55,700 nt of DNA, from positions 1 through 55,700 of the IMG/VR virus record IMGVR_UViG_3300029448_006778; one strand, 5' to 3'. A model generated the notes under the pieces. It had not been told where the DNA came from. It did no database searches and saw only the letters and a list, made by a program, of their open reading frames with translations. Positions 18,199-26,861 of this stretch are shown in pieces. The stretch is from a virus. Every line of letters begins with the position of its first letter. Within the stretch, counting starts at the first letter, position 1. The position numbers were made by a program, and so were the translations under genes.

Positions 18199-18252
18199 AG
18201 TCTTTTCCTGTAAATTTTGAATAATTTGTACAACTATAAATATAAAAGAATA
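18199..18252 (-). promoter_or_regulatory. AT-rich gap between the glycan block and the kinase, possible promoter
   Basis: These 54 bases separate the aminotransferase stop from the kinase start, a natural boundary between two functional blocks. The minus strand reads TTTTATATTTATAG about 45 bases before the kinase ATG, similar to the gaps near 5.28 and 49.58 kb. An ACAGGA ribosome-binding site lies close to the start. No terminator hairpin is visible. The promoter role is inferred from position only. Confidence 0.3.
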
Positions 18253-18930
18253 CTAAATTATGTGTTTTTTATAAATGTCAAGTTTACTTAAATCCCAATA
18301 ATCCTTATATGATCCAGTCTTTATATTGGTATTGTTTTCTTTAATTAGTTCATCAAACAATAATATACCATCTGCTGCATGTTCTGGTGGCATATACATA
18401 TTATATCCCAACATTGTAGGTGTATCGTCTTTATACCAAACACCACTTGATAAGTTTCTACCAGAATATCTAATAGTTCTTAACCAATCATATGCATCTT
18501 TATCATTTAGTAATACAACACCACCCTTTGTCATCTTTAATGGTTTATTGTAGTGAAAGGACATACACATATATGAGTCTTCGATGTACATATCTTTTTT
18601 AAGATAATGTGCACAATCATATAAATTGTATGGTTTTATTTGATAATAACCATTCCATTCTACATCTTTAAATTTAATTGAATGATTACTTTGAATTGAT
18701 AATGATGGTAGTGAAATAAATGTTTGTTTTGGTAATTCTACATAAGAACTTTGTTTAAGATATTTTAAACATAAAAATAATGCATCAGTACAATTATCAA
18801 GTACTACTGCATATTTAGAACCACAATATGTAGATAACTTCTCTTCAAATAAATCTACAATCTCTTGAGGATCATCAAACTCATAACCACTATCTTTTAA
18901 TAATTTAAATTCTTTTCTTTCTACTCTCAT
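18253..18930 (-). CDS. Short DegT/DnrJ/EryC1-type aminotransferase
   Basis: PLP-dependent sugar aminotransferases of this family make amino sugars. Visible features are YCGSKYAVVLDNCTDALFL near residues 35-53 (the glycine/Ser-Thr cofactor region), SFHYNKPLKMTKGG (position of the Schiff-base Lys), and a region like RTIRYSGRN. At about 225 residues it is much shorter than the usual 370-400 and lacks most of the C-terminal domain. I start at the ATG at 18930, preceded by AAAGG; it overlaps the radical SAM gene by 26 bases. Being shortened, it may act on an unusual substrate or be inactive. Confidence 0.78.
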   Translation of the reverse strand: MRVERKEFKLLKDSGYEFDDPQEIVDLFEEKLSTYCGSKYAVVLDNCTDALFLCLKYLKQSSYVELPKQTFISLPSLSIQSNHSIKFKDVEWNGYYQIKPYNLYDCAHYLKKDMYIEDSYMCMSFHYNKPLKMTKGGVVLLNDKDAYDWLRTIRYSGRNLSSGVWYKDDTPTMLGYNMYMPPEHAADGILLFDELIKENNTNIKTGSYKDYWDLSKLDIYKKHII

Positions 18931-20851
18931 TAATAACCTTTGTTTCATATGCTCTATTTCTTCGTCCCCACCAAATGTTTGTTTGAGCCCAATCTTTAAC
19001 ATCACCATCATAATTTTCTGATTGGAACTCGTAAGTATGTCCACCATTTTTGATAGGTTTAGAATCATATATAACTTCTTTTAAATTATAATTAAATGAT
19101 AACTTCTTTGGATAGTTTTCAAAAGGATCTTTAACTATAGCTTGTTGGAACTTAACAATATCCTGTATCAACATTACATCTACATTAGAAAAAGTTTTTA
19201 TTAAAAAATCTTGAATTTCACTATAAACTTTATCTTTATTCATCATAGTTTTTATTGCAGTAGATTCTTCAAAGTCCCAATAATAATTACCTGTAACCTC
19301 TTCTACTTTTCTACCCCAAAGTTCTTCTTTCTTTAATATCTTAGTTAATATACTTCTTATATCTTTTAGTTCACTACCAAGAAATGTATTTGGATTATCG
19401 CTCATATGTTTATATAAAGCATCATAAAATTCTTTATACTGAATATTGTCTGTAACTTTTAAAGTTCTACTTATATGTTGTGTAAATCCTAAGAAATGAC
19501 AATACATGAACATCCATCTCCACATAGAAGCCTCAATATACTCATCTCTGTTCATTGTTTTACTACCAACTACCATATATTCCTTTTCATCTTTTAACAT
19601 ATCAGGGTAGTCGTGATGAAAGAATGCAGGTGTAGTTTCTACGACATCAATTTCATATTCTTTAATATAACTTGGTTCAAAAAATGGTGTATTCGGTAAT
19701 GCAGTCATTGGATACACACCAACATAATCGTGGAATTCCATATCTAATATCTGATAAATACCATCCTTAAAAGTATCAATTGTTTCTAATGGTAGTCCAA
19801 GAATTAATTCAACATAACTTACCAATTCCTTATCTTTATATAAATCAAAGAATTCCTTTAATTTACCATTATCAACATTTTTTCTTCTCACTGCCTTTAA
19901 TACTTCAGGATTCATAGATTGTAATGCAATCGTAATTCCTTTCATCATACCTGCCTCTGTAAGTCTATGTGCATACTCAATAACTTTGTCTGCCTTTGCC
20001 TTTGCCCAATCTACACGAATGTTATCAGGAAAACCAGTTTCTTCTTTTAACTTTGTCATGTACTTAACTTGATCAAGATGTTCTTTAAACAATCCATAAT
20101 TAGAATCTGCATTGTAGAAAAATAATACTTTATTTTTTGATAACCAATCTAACTCTTTAAATATCTTATCATTAGTTTGTTTTGCAATCTTTTGAAAGTA
20201 TTTATCACCGATTTCACAAAATGTACATTGATAAGGACATCCACGAACACTTTCGATTGTTCCCTCAAAATCATACTTGTGATCTTTAATCTTAACTAAA
20301 CTATCAAATAATCCATCTAAATATGGACTTGGCATTGCATCAATATCTTTAATTCTAATTCTCGGTGGTGTTGATATCAAATCACCAAGTGGTGGATTGA
20401 TAGTAATTCCCTCAACTTTAGTCCAATCTTTATCTTTAAGGTATCGTAGTAAAATATCTTCGAATGTTAACTCACCCTCACCATGAACTAATATATCAAT
20501 ACCTGGATTATCTTTACAAAATTGTTTACATCTATCACCTTTAGGTGTTCCTTGTCCACCAAATACAACTACACATTGTGGATTTATTTCTTTTACTTTT
20601 CTTATGATTGAAGTGTTTTGTACTGAATTCCATACAAAATTAGAAACACCAATGATATGAGAATCTTTTATTTGTTCAACAATTTCTTCCTCATCCTTTC
20701 TATAATACATCCAATCTTCCATCTCTAATGAAAAATTTTCTACAATAGTTGGATTTAGGCGACAATGTCCCCATATCAAACCAGTTGAGTATGGTAACTT
20801 AACTTGATTTGCTGTTATATCTGATAATTCTAAAAAACTTATTTTATACAT
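18905..20851 (-). CDS. Cobalamin-binding-type radical SAM enzyme
   Basis: The 648-residue protein has an N-terminal Rossmann-like region (about 60-160, with GVSNFVWNS, VVVFGGQGTP and HGEGE) typical of B12-binding radical SAM proteins. The iron-sulfur motif is CPYQCTFC at 205-212. A TIM-barrel region follows, with ALQSMNPEVL and LILGLPLET. Such enzymes carry out methylations or rearrangements on unactivated carbons. The C-terminal 250 residues are not assigned. It overlaps both neighbours and lies in the glycan block, which suggests modification of a sugar or lipid precursor. Confidence 0.87.
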   Translation of the reverse strand: MYKISFLELSDITANQVKLPYSTGLIWGHCRLNPTIVENFSLEMEDWMYYRKDEEEIVEQIKDSHIIGVSNFVWNSVQNTSIIRKVKEINPQCVVVFGGQGTPKGDRCKQFCKDNPGIDILVHGEGELTFEDILLRYLKDKDWTKVEGITINPPLGDLISTPPRIRIKDIDAMPSPYLDGLFDSLVKIKDHKYDFEGTIESVRGCPYQCTFCEIGDKYFQKIAKQTNDKIFKELDWLSKNKVLFFYNADSNYGLFKEHLDQVKYMTKLKEETGFPDNIRVDWAKAKADKVIEYAHRLTEAGMMKGITIALQSMNPEVLKAVRRKNVDNGKLKEFFDLYKDKELVSYVELILGLPLETIDTFKDGIYQILDMEFHDYVGVYPMTALPNTPFFEPSYIKEYEIDVVETTPAFFHHDYPDMLKDEKEYMVVGSKTMNRDEYIEASMWRWMFMYCHFLGFTQHISRTLKVTDNIQYKEFYDALYKHMSDNPNTFLGSELKDIRSILTKILKKEELWGRKVEEVTGNYYWDFEESTAIKTMMNKDKVYSEIQDFLIKTFSNVDVMLIQDIVKFQQAIVKDPFENYPKKLSFNYNLKEVIYDSKPIKNGGHTYEFQSENYDGDVKDWAQTNIWWGRRNRAYETKVINESRKKRI

Positions 20852-22239
20852 TTTTCTATATTCTCGAATAGTTTTTTAAATTGTTCATCTCTTGATTTTC
20901 CTAAATCCATGAAGTGGTTTTTATTATGTATTAAAATTTCTTTCATATCTGAATACCACTTTTTCCATTCATTTGTTGTCATTTTTTCTAATCTTAAAAC
21001 CTCATTTACTATTGCTTTATATCTTTTTTTATTGTCTCTGATTTTATCATAAGACTCATCAATATAAGGTTCAAAAGTTTTAAATCCTAATTTTTTAAGT
21101 TCACTCATTGTTCCTGGTCTACCAAACATAATAAATGGATGATAATTACCTACACATTTCCATGTTTTTTCTGTTATGTAGTCTGTATCTACAAAGAAAT
21201 TTGACTCAGTAACTATACTATAATAAGTATCGCAAAATGGTTTTTTAGTATCATAACGAAACCCATGTACATGAGATAAGTCATGGTGGTCAATCATATT
21301 CTTTTTTCGTTTTACCACTTCTTCAATATGTGGTTTTAATTCTTTCTCATAATGTTCTAATGAATCATAAATCTGTAAAAATTCATTCCAAAATGAATCT
21401 ATTCTTTTTGGAAACTTAAAGTCGTTTCTCAAAGAAAATTGAAAACTTACTAAATTTTTATCTAATAATTTGTATTTTAAAAATTCAGAAACTAACATTG
21501 CTCGATGTGGATGCATTCTTCTATTAAAAGATAAAAAATTATGTTTTCTTTTTTTACCAAGACTTTCTAAAAATTCTTCCTCTGATACTGAACCCAATCT
21601 ACCTTGTGTTCTTTTTTCCTCAAAATTTTCTACACCAATATTATACTCATATCCCTTTTCATATAAAAAATAATGATAATTTAATGTAGATATTCTATCA
21701 CTTGTAATTTTATTATTTCTACAAAATTTATTATATTGTCGTGTTATACCATAATTACCACTTGTAACAAGTATAACTTTATTTGGATTCAATTTATTTG
21801 CATTACATATAATGTGTAACCTTTCAAAGAATTCATTAGTTACTAATCCCTCGTGAACCATCGTTATTAAAATTGCACCCTTTGATGATTTTAATTTACT
21901 CATAGTCGTTTGTGGTATACCTCTTGTAAAATCCCAATTATAATATAATGATTTTTTTGAAAGACTCATACCAAAACTATTTTTAAAATCACCAAATATT
22001 TCGACAGGATATATCCACTTGTCTGAAGATTTAAGTTCAGATGTATTAATTACTAACTCTTCAAAGTAGTTTCTAAAACTTGAATTATATACATGCCAAC
22101 CTACACCAAACTTCTTCCTAACTAACGCTTCAGTATCGTCATAATGTCCACCTCGTTCTGATAGGATATAACTTAACACATCAGGGTGTAATGCATTTGG
22201 TATTAAATATGGATTGTTGTGATCAAATACTATTTTCAT
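20839..22239 (-). CDS. Putative glycosyltransferase, GT10-like paralogue A
   Basis: The 466-residue protein belongs to a five-member paralogous family in this window. It shares two blocks with the others: FLSFNRRMHPHRAMLV at 235-250 and, at about 340-398, a module with SIVTES, ITEKTW, HPFIMFG, LKKLGFKTF and DESYD. The TEK-(x)n-P-F-I-(x)-G pattern resembles the donor-binding end of GT10 fucosyltransferases and other GT-B enzymes. No signal peptide or membrane segment is seen. ATGA links it to the SGNH-like gene upstream. The donor and acceptor sugars are unknown. Confidence 0.72.
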   Translation of the reverse strand: MKIVFDHNNPYLIPNALHPDVLSYILSERGGHYDDTEALVRKKFGVGWHVYNSSFRNYFEELVINTSELKSSDKWIYPVEIFGDFKNSFGMSLSKKSLYYNWDFTRGIPQTTMSKLKSSKGAILITMVHEGLVTNEFFERLHIICNANKLNPNKVILVTSGNYGITRQYNKFCRNNKITSDRISTLNYHYFLYEKGYEYNIGVENFEEKRTQGRLGSVSEEEFLESLGKKRKHNFLSFNRRMHPHRAMLVSEFLKYKLLDKNLVSFQFSLRNDFKFPKRIDSFWNEFLQIYDSLEHYEKELKPHIEEVVKRKKNMIDHHDLSHVHGFRYDTKKPFCDTYYSIVTESNFFVDTDYITEKTWKCVGNYHPFIMFGRPGTMSELKKLGFKTFEPYIDESYDKIRDNKKRYKAIVNEVLRLEKMTTNEWKKWYSDMKEILIHNKNHFMDLGKSRDEQFKKLFENIEKCIK

Positions 22240-23063
22240 ATTAATTCTATTACTCGTTTTTTCAAAACATTATTAAAGTACACTTGATGTCCATCCCACT
22301 TAACATGCAAATTATCATCCCACATAGGTAACTTTGTTTCTTCTGCATATTCTACAAGACCATCATAGTCATTGTGATGAACAAATTTTTCTTTATCAAT
22401 TAAGTCCCACAAATGATGTGTTTCCGAATATGGTTTATGTAAAAATTCTCCATCCTTATTAGTAAATATGTTCTTCATAGTATGAAAAATGTATTTAATT
22501 TTATTTATTTTTAAAAACCATTGTAAACTCAATATTGACTCGTATGTATTTATTATTGAGTACTCGTCTGTATAAAAGTTTTCATAGTATGTATTCATCC
22601 ATTCTGCATACTCTTTATATGTATATCCATCTTTTGATGGAAACCCACCACTTCGTAAGTAACCCCAATCTCTATTCTGTGAATTATAACTAATGTTGAA
22701 TCCCTCGTCAAGTCTTAATGGTTCAGTAGTTCCTAAATTTTTAGTTAGTTCAGGCCATTTATATGTTTCATTTTTAGATGCAAATAAATCTCTACGAATA
22801 GGATCACTCCACATAACTACAACCAATATATCTTCTGGATTTTGTTGTGGTTTATCAAGTACATATTTTAATCTTTTAATAACTCTCTTTGATATCAAAC
22901 TATTACCAGAAGCAGGTTCTCCTGTATGGTAACTCCAAGTAAAATCTTGAGACTCTTCTAATGCGTTTGTCCATGTTTTTTCAGATTCTTTCATTATAGG
23001 TAAATCTGCTCTTTTAGAAAAACTACACCCACCTGTAATTAATGTTTTATATTTATTTTGCAT
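22236..23063 (-). CDS. SGNH-hydrolase-like protein
   Basis: I start at the ATG at 23063 (275 residues), with GGAG nine bases upstream; an ATG at 23078 is less well placed. Near the N-terminus, LITGGCSFS is a block I-like site with the nucleophile Ser. VVVMWSDPIRRD marks the middle. The C-terminus has DDNLHVKWDGHQVY, with the Asp and His of block V. SGNH enzymes include carbohydrate esterases and O-acyltransferase-like domains. It is one of four such genes here. A role in adding or removing O-acyl groups on a glycan is inferred. Confidence 0.7.
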   Translation of the reverse strand: MQNKYKTLITGGCSFSKRADLPIMKESEKTWTNALEESQDFTWSYHTGEPASGNSLISKRVIKRLKYVLDKPQQNPEDILVVVMWSDPIRRDLFASKNETYKWPELTKNLGTTEPLRLDEGFNISYNSQNRDWGYLRSGGFPSKDGYTYKEYAEWMNTYYENFYTDEYSIINTYESILSLQWFLKINKIKYIFHTMKNIFTNKDGEFLHKPYSETHHLWDLIDKEKFVHHNDYDGLVEYAEETKLPMWDDNLHVKWDGHQVYFNNVLKKRVIELI

Positions 23064-24363
23064 TATAGTAATCTCCATATTCTACTAATATTGTTGATTT
23101 ATCAGTACTATATGCTTTCATAAATTCTTGAAAGATATCTTCGGTGTTTTCAAGAACAACTACATTAACTTCATGTAACATACTCTTTAACTCTTTAATA
23201 TAGTTTTGTGTATGTTGTACTCCACCATTTAATGGTTCAAGAGAACCTATTGCAGTTCTTATTATAACTCTTGGTTTCATAATACCATTACTCATACTTT
23301 GTATTTTATCTAAATGATTTACTAATGAATCCATACCTCTTAATAAAAAATCCATTCGTGGAAAACAACTAATTGGTGTATAACCATTTAATGCCATTCC
23401 GATACTCATTCCCATTTGAACCTCTTCAAATACTGGTAGTTCTAATCTTTTGTTATCATCTACATCCTCTAAAGTACCAAAAATAGAATTACCACTATAT
23501 TTAACTGATTGTCCCATAAAGATAGTATCATCTTTATCACTCAACCATTTCATTGCTCGGTTTAATTCGTTTTTATATTTCACGATTCTATTCCCCTGTT
23601 TAGTTCCTACTACTTGAAGTTTCATTGCCATATCATGGAAACCAAATGCAGTTTTTTTTCTATGTTCCATTACTGAAATTGTATGGTTACCCAAAGAAAA
23701 TTTACTTGCAATATTTGGTGGTGCAAATTTCAAGTCATATTTTTTTAAATATTCATAATTTCTATGAATTAGTAAGTCTTCGTTTTCCTTTGCAACATCA
23801 CCCGAATCCTTATTATAATAAAATATATTACCTATTTTATTTCTTGTGTTTGTGAAGTAATCTGATGTTGCCTCACAAAACTTTTTTGATCTTATTGTCA
23901 ATCCTCCATTGAAGTGTCCTATATCATCTATAATTTCTGATGTATTTTTTTGATGTCCATCAGAGATAGTATAAACAAAATCATACTCAAGAAACTCTTT
24001 TGTCCACTTTTCAATATTAGTTATTTGACAATCCCATTGGATTAATAGACAATGTTTTGCTTCAAAAAACTTATGTAAATATTTTAATACAAATTCTCCA
24101 TAATCTTCATAATCTAAAACACCATCTAAGTGTATCCAATTTTCTTTTGATGTCGGTGGTGATTTTGGTGACACAATTGCAAAACTACGAAATGGTAATT
24201 TTTTAAATTCATTTAAAACATCAACACTTTTCTCAAGTCTTACATCTGTTGCATCATCACCACACCCATCAACTAAACGAACATCAACATCATATTTGTA
24301 ATCTTCGTTTACATAAACATGATTCATTTGTGGAATAAAGTTATCGTCCCAAAAATTACTCAT
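23053..24363 (-). CDS. DUF5672-like glycosyltransferase fused to a ThDP-enzyme beta domain
   Basis: Residues 90-170 show a DUF5672-type glycosyltransferase pattern: HCLLIQWDC, EFLEYDFVYT and GHFNGGLTIRSKKF. Residues 278-430 match the pyrimidine-binding (beta) part of ketoacid dehydrogenase/transketolase enzymes: DDTIFMGQSVKYSG, then PVFEEVQMGMSIGMALNGY with the Glu that activates the cofactor, and RTAIGSLEPLNGGVQHTQ. The matching alpha-type half is the separate gene at 34888-35583. The fusion links sugar transfer to ThDP carbon-carbon chemistry in one chain. It overlaps the dioxygenase gene by eight bases. Function beyond the families is not known. Confidence 0.78.
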   Translation of the reverse strand: MSNFWDDNFIPQMNHVYVNEDYKYDVDVRLVDGCGDDATDVRLEKSVDVLNEFKKLPFRSFAIVSPKSPPTSKENWIHLDGVLDYEDYGEFVLKYLHKFFEAKHCLLIQWDCQITNIEKWTKEFLEYDFVYTISDGHQKNTSEIIDDIGHFNGGLTIRSKKFCEATSDYFTNTRNKIGNIFYYNKDSGDVAKENEDLLIHRNYEYLKKYDLKFAPPNIASKFSLGNHTISVMEHRKKTAFGFHDMAMKLQVVGTKQGNRIVKYKNELNRAMKWLSDKDDTIFMGQSVKYSGNSIFGTLEDVDDNKRLELPVFEEVQMGMSIGMALNGYTPISCFPRMDFLLRGMDSLVNHLDKIQSMSNGIMKPRVIIRTAIGSLEPLNGGVQHTQNYIKELKSMLHEVNVVVLENTEDIFQEFMKAYSTDKSTILVEYGDYYNAK

Positions 24364-25096
24364 ATAGATTTATTCTTTCCCTTTTCATTTGACCACCTGG
24401 ATTGAAGTGTGCATCTTGTCTAAGATAACTACCAAGTGCAGCTCTTCTCCATTTAGTCTTGGAATCATTAGTCTCTGAACCATGAATTACATGGGAATGT
24501 AAAAATATAACATCACCTGAATTCATTGGTAGATATACTTTTTCATATCTATCAGTCCAAACACCATCAACCCATTCTCCTGGTATATGACAAGGTTTAC
24601 CTCGTTCATTTCTCCAATCATCTGGATTTGTTAATAGTCTATCCTCATCAATATTGATTGGTAAACAACTTTCAACTTGTGATTCTGGATAAACATATAG
24701 ACATCCATTCTCATAATTACTATCATCAATTGCACATGATGCATTTATAATATCACCTCTGTTTGCATGTGAGTAAAAAATGTTTTGATGTACATCTCTA
24801 CCCAACTCACCTGGTGGTTTATAATACATCCAAGTTTGTAATCCATCTACTCTACCACCTATTAAAGTTTCAAGTATTTCCAATGTTCGTGGATGTCTCC
24901 ACAACTTATCAAATAACTCTGAATCTTTATGTGTATATGCATATGGTCTTGTATTATCATCTTCATCTGAAGTTTTTCGTAATTCAATTAACCTATTACT
25001 TTCTTCTCTATACTCGTCCATAACCTCTTTGGGAAATATATTTTCTGTATAATATCCCTTTTCATTATAAAAGTCGAGTATTTCCTTATTTGTCAT
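24356..25096 (-). CDS. Phytanoyl-CoA-dioxygenase-like protein
   Basis: The family uses Fe(II) and 2-oxoglutarate to hydroxylate small molecules. The 246-residue protein keeps the fold markers: PPGELGRDVHQN (His103), NGCLYVYPESQ at about 130-140, GDVIFLHSHVIHGSE (His205) and WRRAALG (Arg near 217). The usual iron-binding pair is H-x-D. Here it reads H-Q-N, with Asn at 105, so one carboxylate ligand is replaced; the codon is AAC. Activity may be altered or lost. It sits between an epimerase and the DUF5672/ThDP fusion, both with short overlaps. Confidence 0.82.
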   Translation of the reverse strand: MTNKEILDFYNEKGYYTENIFPKEVMDEYREESNRLIELRKTSDEDDNTRPYAYTHKDSELFDKLWRHPRTLEILETLIGGRVDGLQTWMYYKPPGELGRDVHQNIFYSHANRGDIINASCAIDDSNYENGCLYVYPESQVESCLPINIDEDRLLTNPDDWRNERGKPCHIPGEWVDGVWTDRYEKVYLPMNSGDVIFLHSHVIHGSETNDSKTKWRRAALGSYLRQDAHFNPGGQMKRERINLYE

Positions 25097-26036
25097 CTCT
25101 AAACTCCTGTTCGTACCATTCCATAGTTTTCCTTAAACCCTGAATTAGAGTATGTTTCGCCTCCCATTGGTACTTAGTTTTCATCTTATCAGAACTTATC
25201 TTTCTGATTGGTATCATAGATGGTTTTCCACTAATATATTCTATTGGTGCATTATAATCTGCAATGGCCATACAAGTAGTTAGTATTGTATTGATATTGA
25301 AACTTTTATTTGAACCAATATTTACTACTTCATATTTCTCTTTACATTCTTCCATTACGGTAACTAACCCATCTACAAAATCTTCTATATAAATTATATC
25401 TCTAACTTCTTCTCCATCACCCCATACTTCAATTGGATTGTGTTTATCCATTACTTTTTTTATTGTTGCAGGTGTAACATGACACTTATCAAAATCATAC
25501 TTATCGTGTGGCCCAAAACAATTACCTGGTCTAATTACTAAACAATCCATATTTGGTGATAATTGATTTGCATATAAATCACACAACACTTCACCATATC
25601 GTTTCATCCAACCAACTGCATGGTAAACTGGATATGGTTCTTCAAATATATTCCAAGTCTCATCAACCAATTTATCATCACTTGGTGGATATACGGTTGA
25701 ACTACTGATAAATACATACTTCTTCACTTCATTAAAATATGCAGCTTCAATTAATTGTGTATTTACTATGACATTAGGTGTAACATGAACCAAAGGTGAT
25801 TTCACGGTATCAACTGCATTTGAAGTATTTGCAGAACAATTAACTACAATATCCATACCCTTTGTAATTTCTTTACAAAAATCCATATCTCGTAAATCAC
25901 CATAAGTGTATTCCACACCCTTTACTCTTTTATTATTTTTATGTATTGTACCATAAACTTCATACCCATCATCTAATAATCTTTGTACAAGATTATATCC
26001 TATTAGTCCTGATGTACCTGTTACTAAAATTTTCAT
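25086..26036 (-). CDS. NAD-dependent sugar epimerase/dehydratase (SDR)
   Basis: The start at 26036 (MKILVTG) overlaps the upstream stop as ATGA, giving 316 residues. The Rossmann motif GTSGLIGYNL near residue 6 and IRPGNCFGPHDKYD in the middle are typical of extended SDR sugar enzymes such as GDP-fucose synthases. The active-site segment reads YHAVGWMKRYGE, and the expected Tyr four residues before Lys is Val. That makes the catalysis unusual unless another Tyr serves. It lies next to a UDP-sugar dehydrogenase, so it probably acts on a nucleotide sugar. Confidence 0.85.
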   Translation of the reverse strand: MKILVTGTSGLIGYNLVQRLLDDGYEVYGTIHKNNKRVKGVEYTYGDLRDMDFCKEITKGMDIVVNCSANTSNAVDTVKSPLVHVTPNVIVNTQLIEAAYFNEVKKYVFISSSTVYPPSDDKLVDETWNIFEEPYPVYHAVGWMKRYGEVLCDLYANQLSPNMDCLVIRPGNCFGPHDKYDFDKCHVTPATIKKVMDKHNPIEVWGDGEEVRDIIYIEDFVDGLVTVMEECKEKYEVVNIGSNKSFNINTILTTCMAIADYNAPIEYISGKPSMIPIRKISSDKMKTKYQWEAKHTLIQGLRKTMEWYEQEFRDDK

Positions 26037-26860
26037 ACTATTGCTCTCCCTTTCATTTTTTCCCAATCTTTATTTTTTCTTACTTTGTTATTTACTTTTA
26101 AAACTGAATCTAATAACTCGGTATCAAATTCACTAACAATCGCAGAAACATCTTTTGGTAAACAATGTCCACCAAATCCTAAATCACCATCAGGACCTGG
26201 TACAGCCCAATGTGATTTACCTAATCTTTCATCGTATGTTGCATACTCCACAACTTTATCATAATCAATACCCACTTCATCGGATACCATCTTCATTTCA
26301 TTTGCAAACGATACCTTGGTTCCCAAGTAACAATTGATAAAATATTTAACCATTTCAGCAGTCTTACTACCTGTCTTGACTATTGTTGCATGTGGGAATA
26401 CTTTTGAATATATTTGTCTTAGTTTGTTAGTACCTTGTCTAACACCACCCAATATAATTCTTTTTTGATTTTTAAAATCCTCAATAAAGTTTGCTTCTGT
26501 CAAAAACTCTGGATTGAATATAACATTCACACCTTTATACTTCTTATGTAATCTGTCTGTAGTTCCTAATGATATTGTTGATTTAATTACTACAATTGGT
26601 TTAGAGATATTACTCAAGTCAACCCTATCGTCTATATCCTTAACCACACTCTCAACTATATCTGTATGACAACTACCATCCTTATTCATTGGTGTAGGAA
26701 CACACACAAATATAACTTTACAAGTTTCAACCAACTCAGTTAAATCACAAGTGCTCTTATCTTCATCATACTTATCGTATGTCTCTATATTGTAATGTGG
26801 TTCAAATCCAATTTTAATTGCACTACCCACATATCCTTGTCCTATAATTCCTATATTCAT
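26033..26860 (-). CDS. UDP-glucose/GDP-mannose dehydrogenase-like, short form
   Basis: These enzymes oxidise a nucleotide sugar to its uronic acid. Visible are GQGYVGSA at 7-14 (NAD site), FVCVPTPMNKDGS at about 51-63, FNPEFLTEAN at 115-124, EMVKYFINCYLGTKVSFANE at 169-188, and GFGGHCLPKD at 228-237 with catalytic Cys233. At 275 residues it ends soon after the catalytic block and lacks the C-terminal UDP-sugar-binding domain of the usual 400-450-residue enzymes. It may need a partner or use a different substrate. Confidence 0.88.
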   Translation of the reverse strand: MNIGIIGQGYVGSAIKIGFEPHYNIETYDKYDEDKSTCDLTELVETCKVIFVCVPTPMNKDGSCHTDIVESVVKDIDDRVDLSNISKPIVVIKSTISLGTTDRLHKKYKGVNVIFNPEFLTEANFIEDFKNQKRIILGGVRQGTNKLRQIYSKVFPHATIVKTGSKTAEMVKYFINCYLGTKVSFANEMKMVSDEVGIDYDKVVEYATYDERLGKSHWAVPGPDGDLGFGGHCLPKDVSAIVSEFDTELLDSVLKVNNKVRKNKDWEKMKGRAIV

Positions 26861-26861
26861 T

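Noticed and set aside
18199-18252. Plus-strand T4 late promoter (TATAAATA)
   Set aside because: The box is present on the plus strand, but no plus-strand gene follows it.
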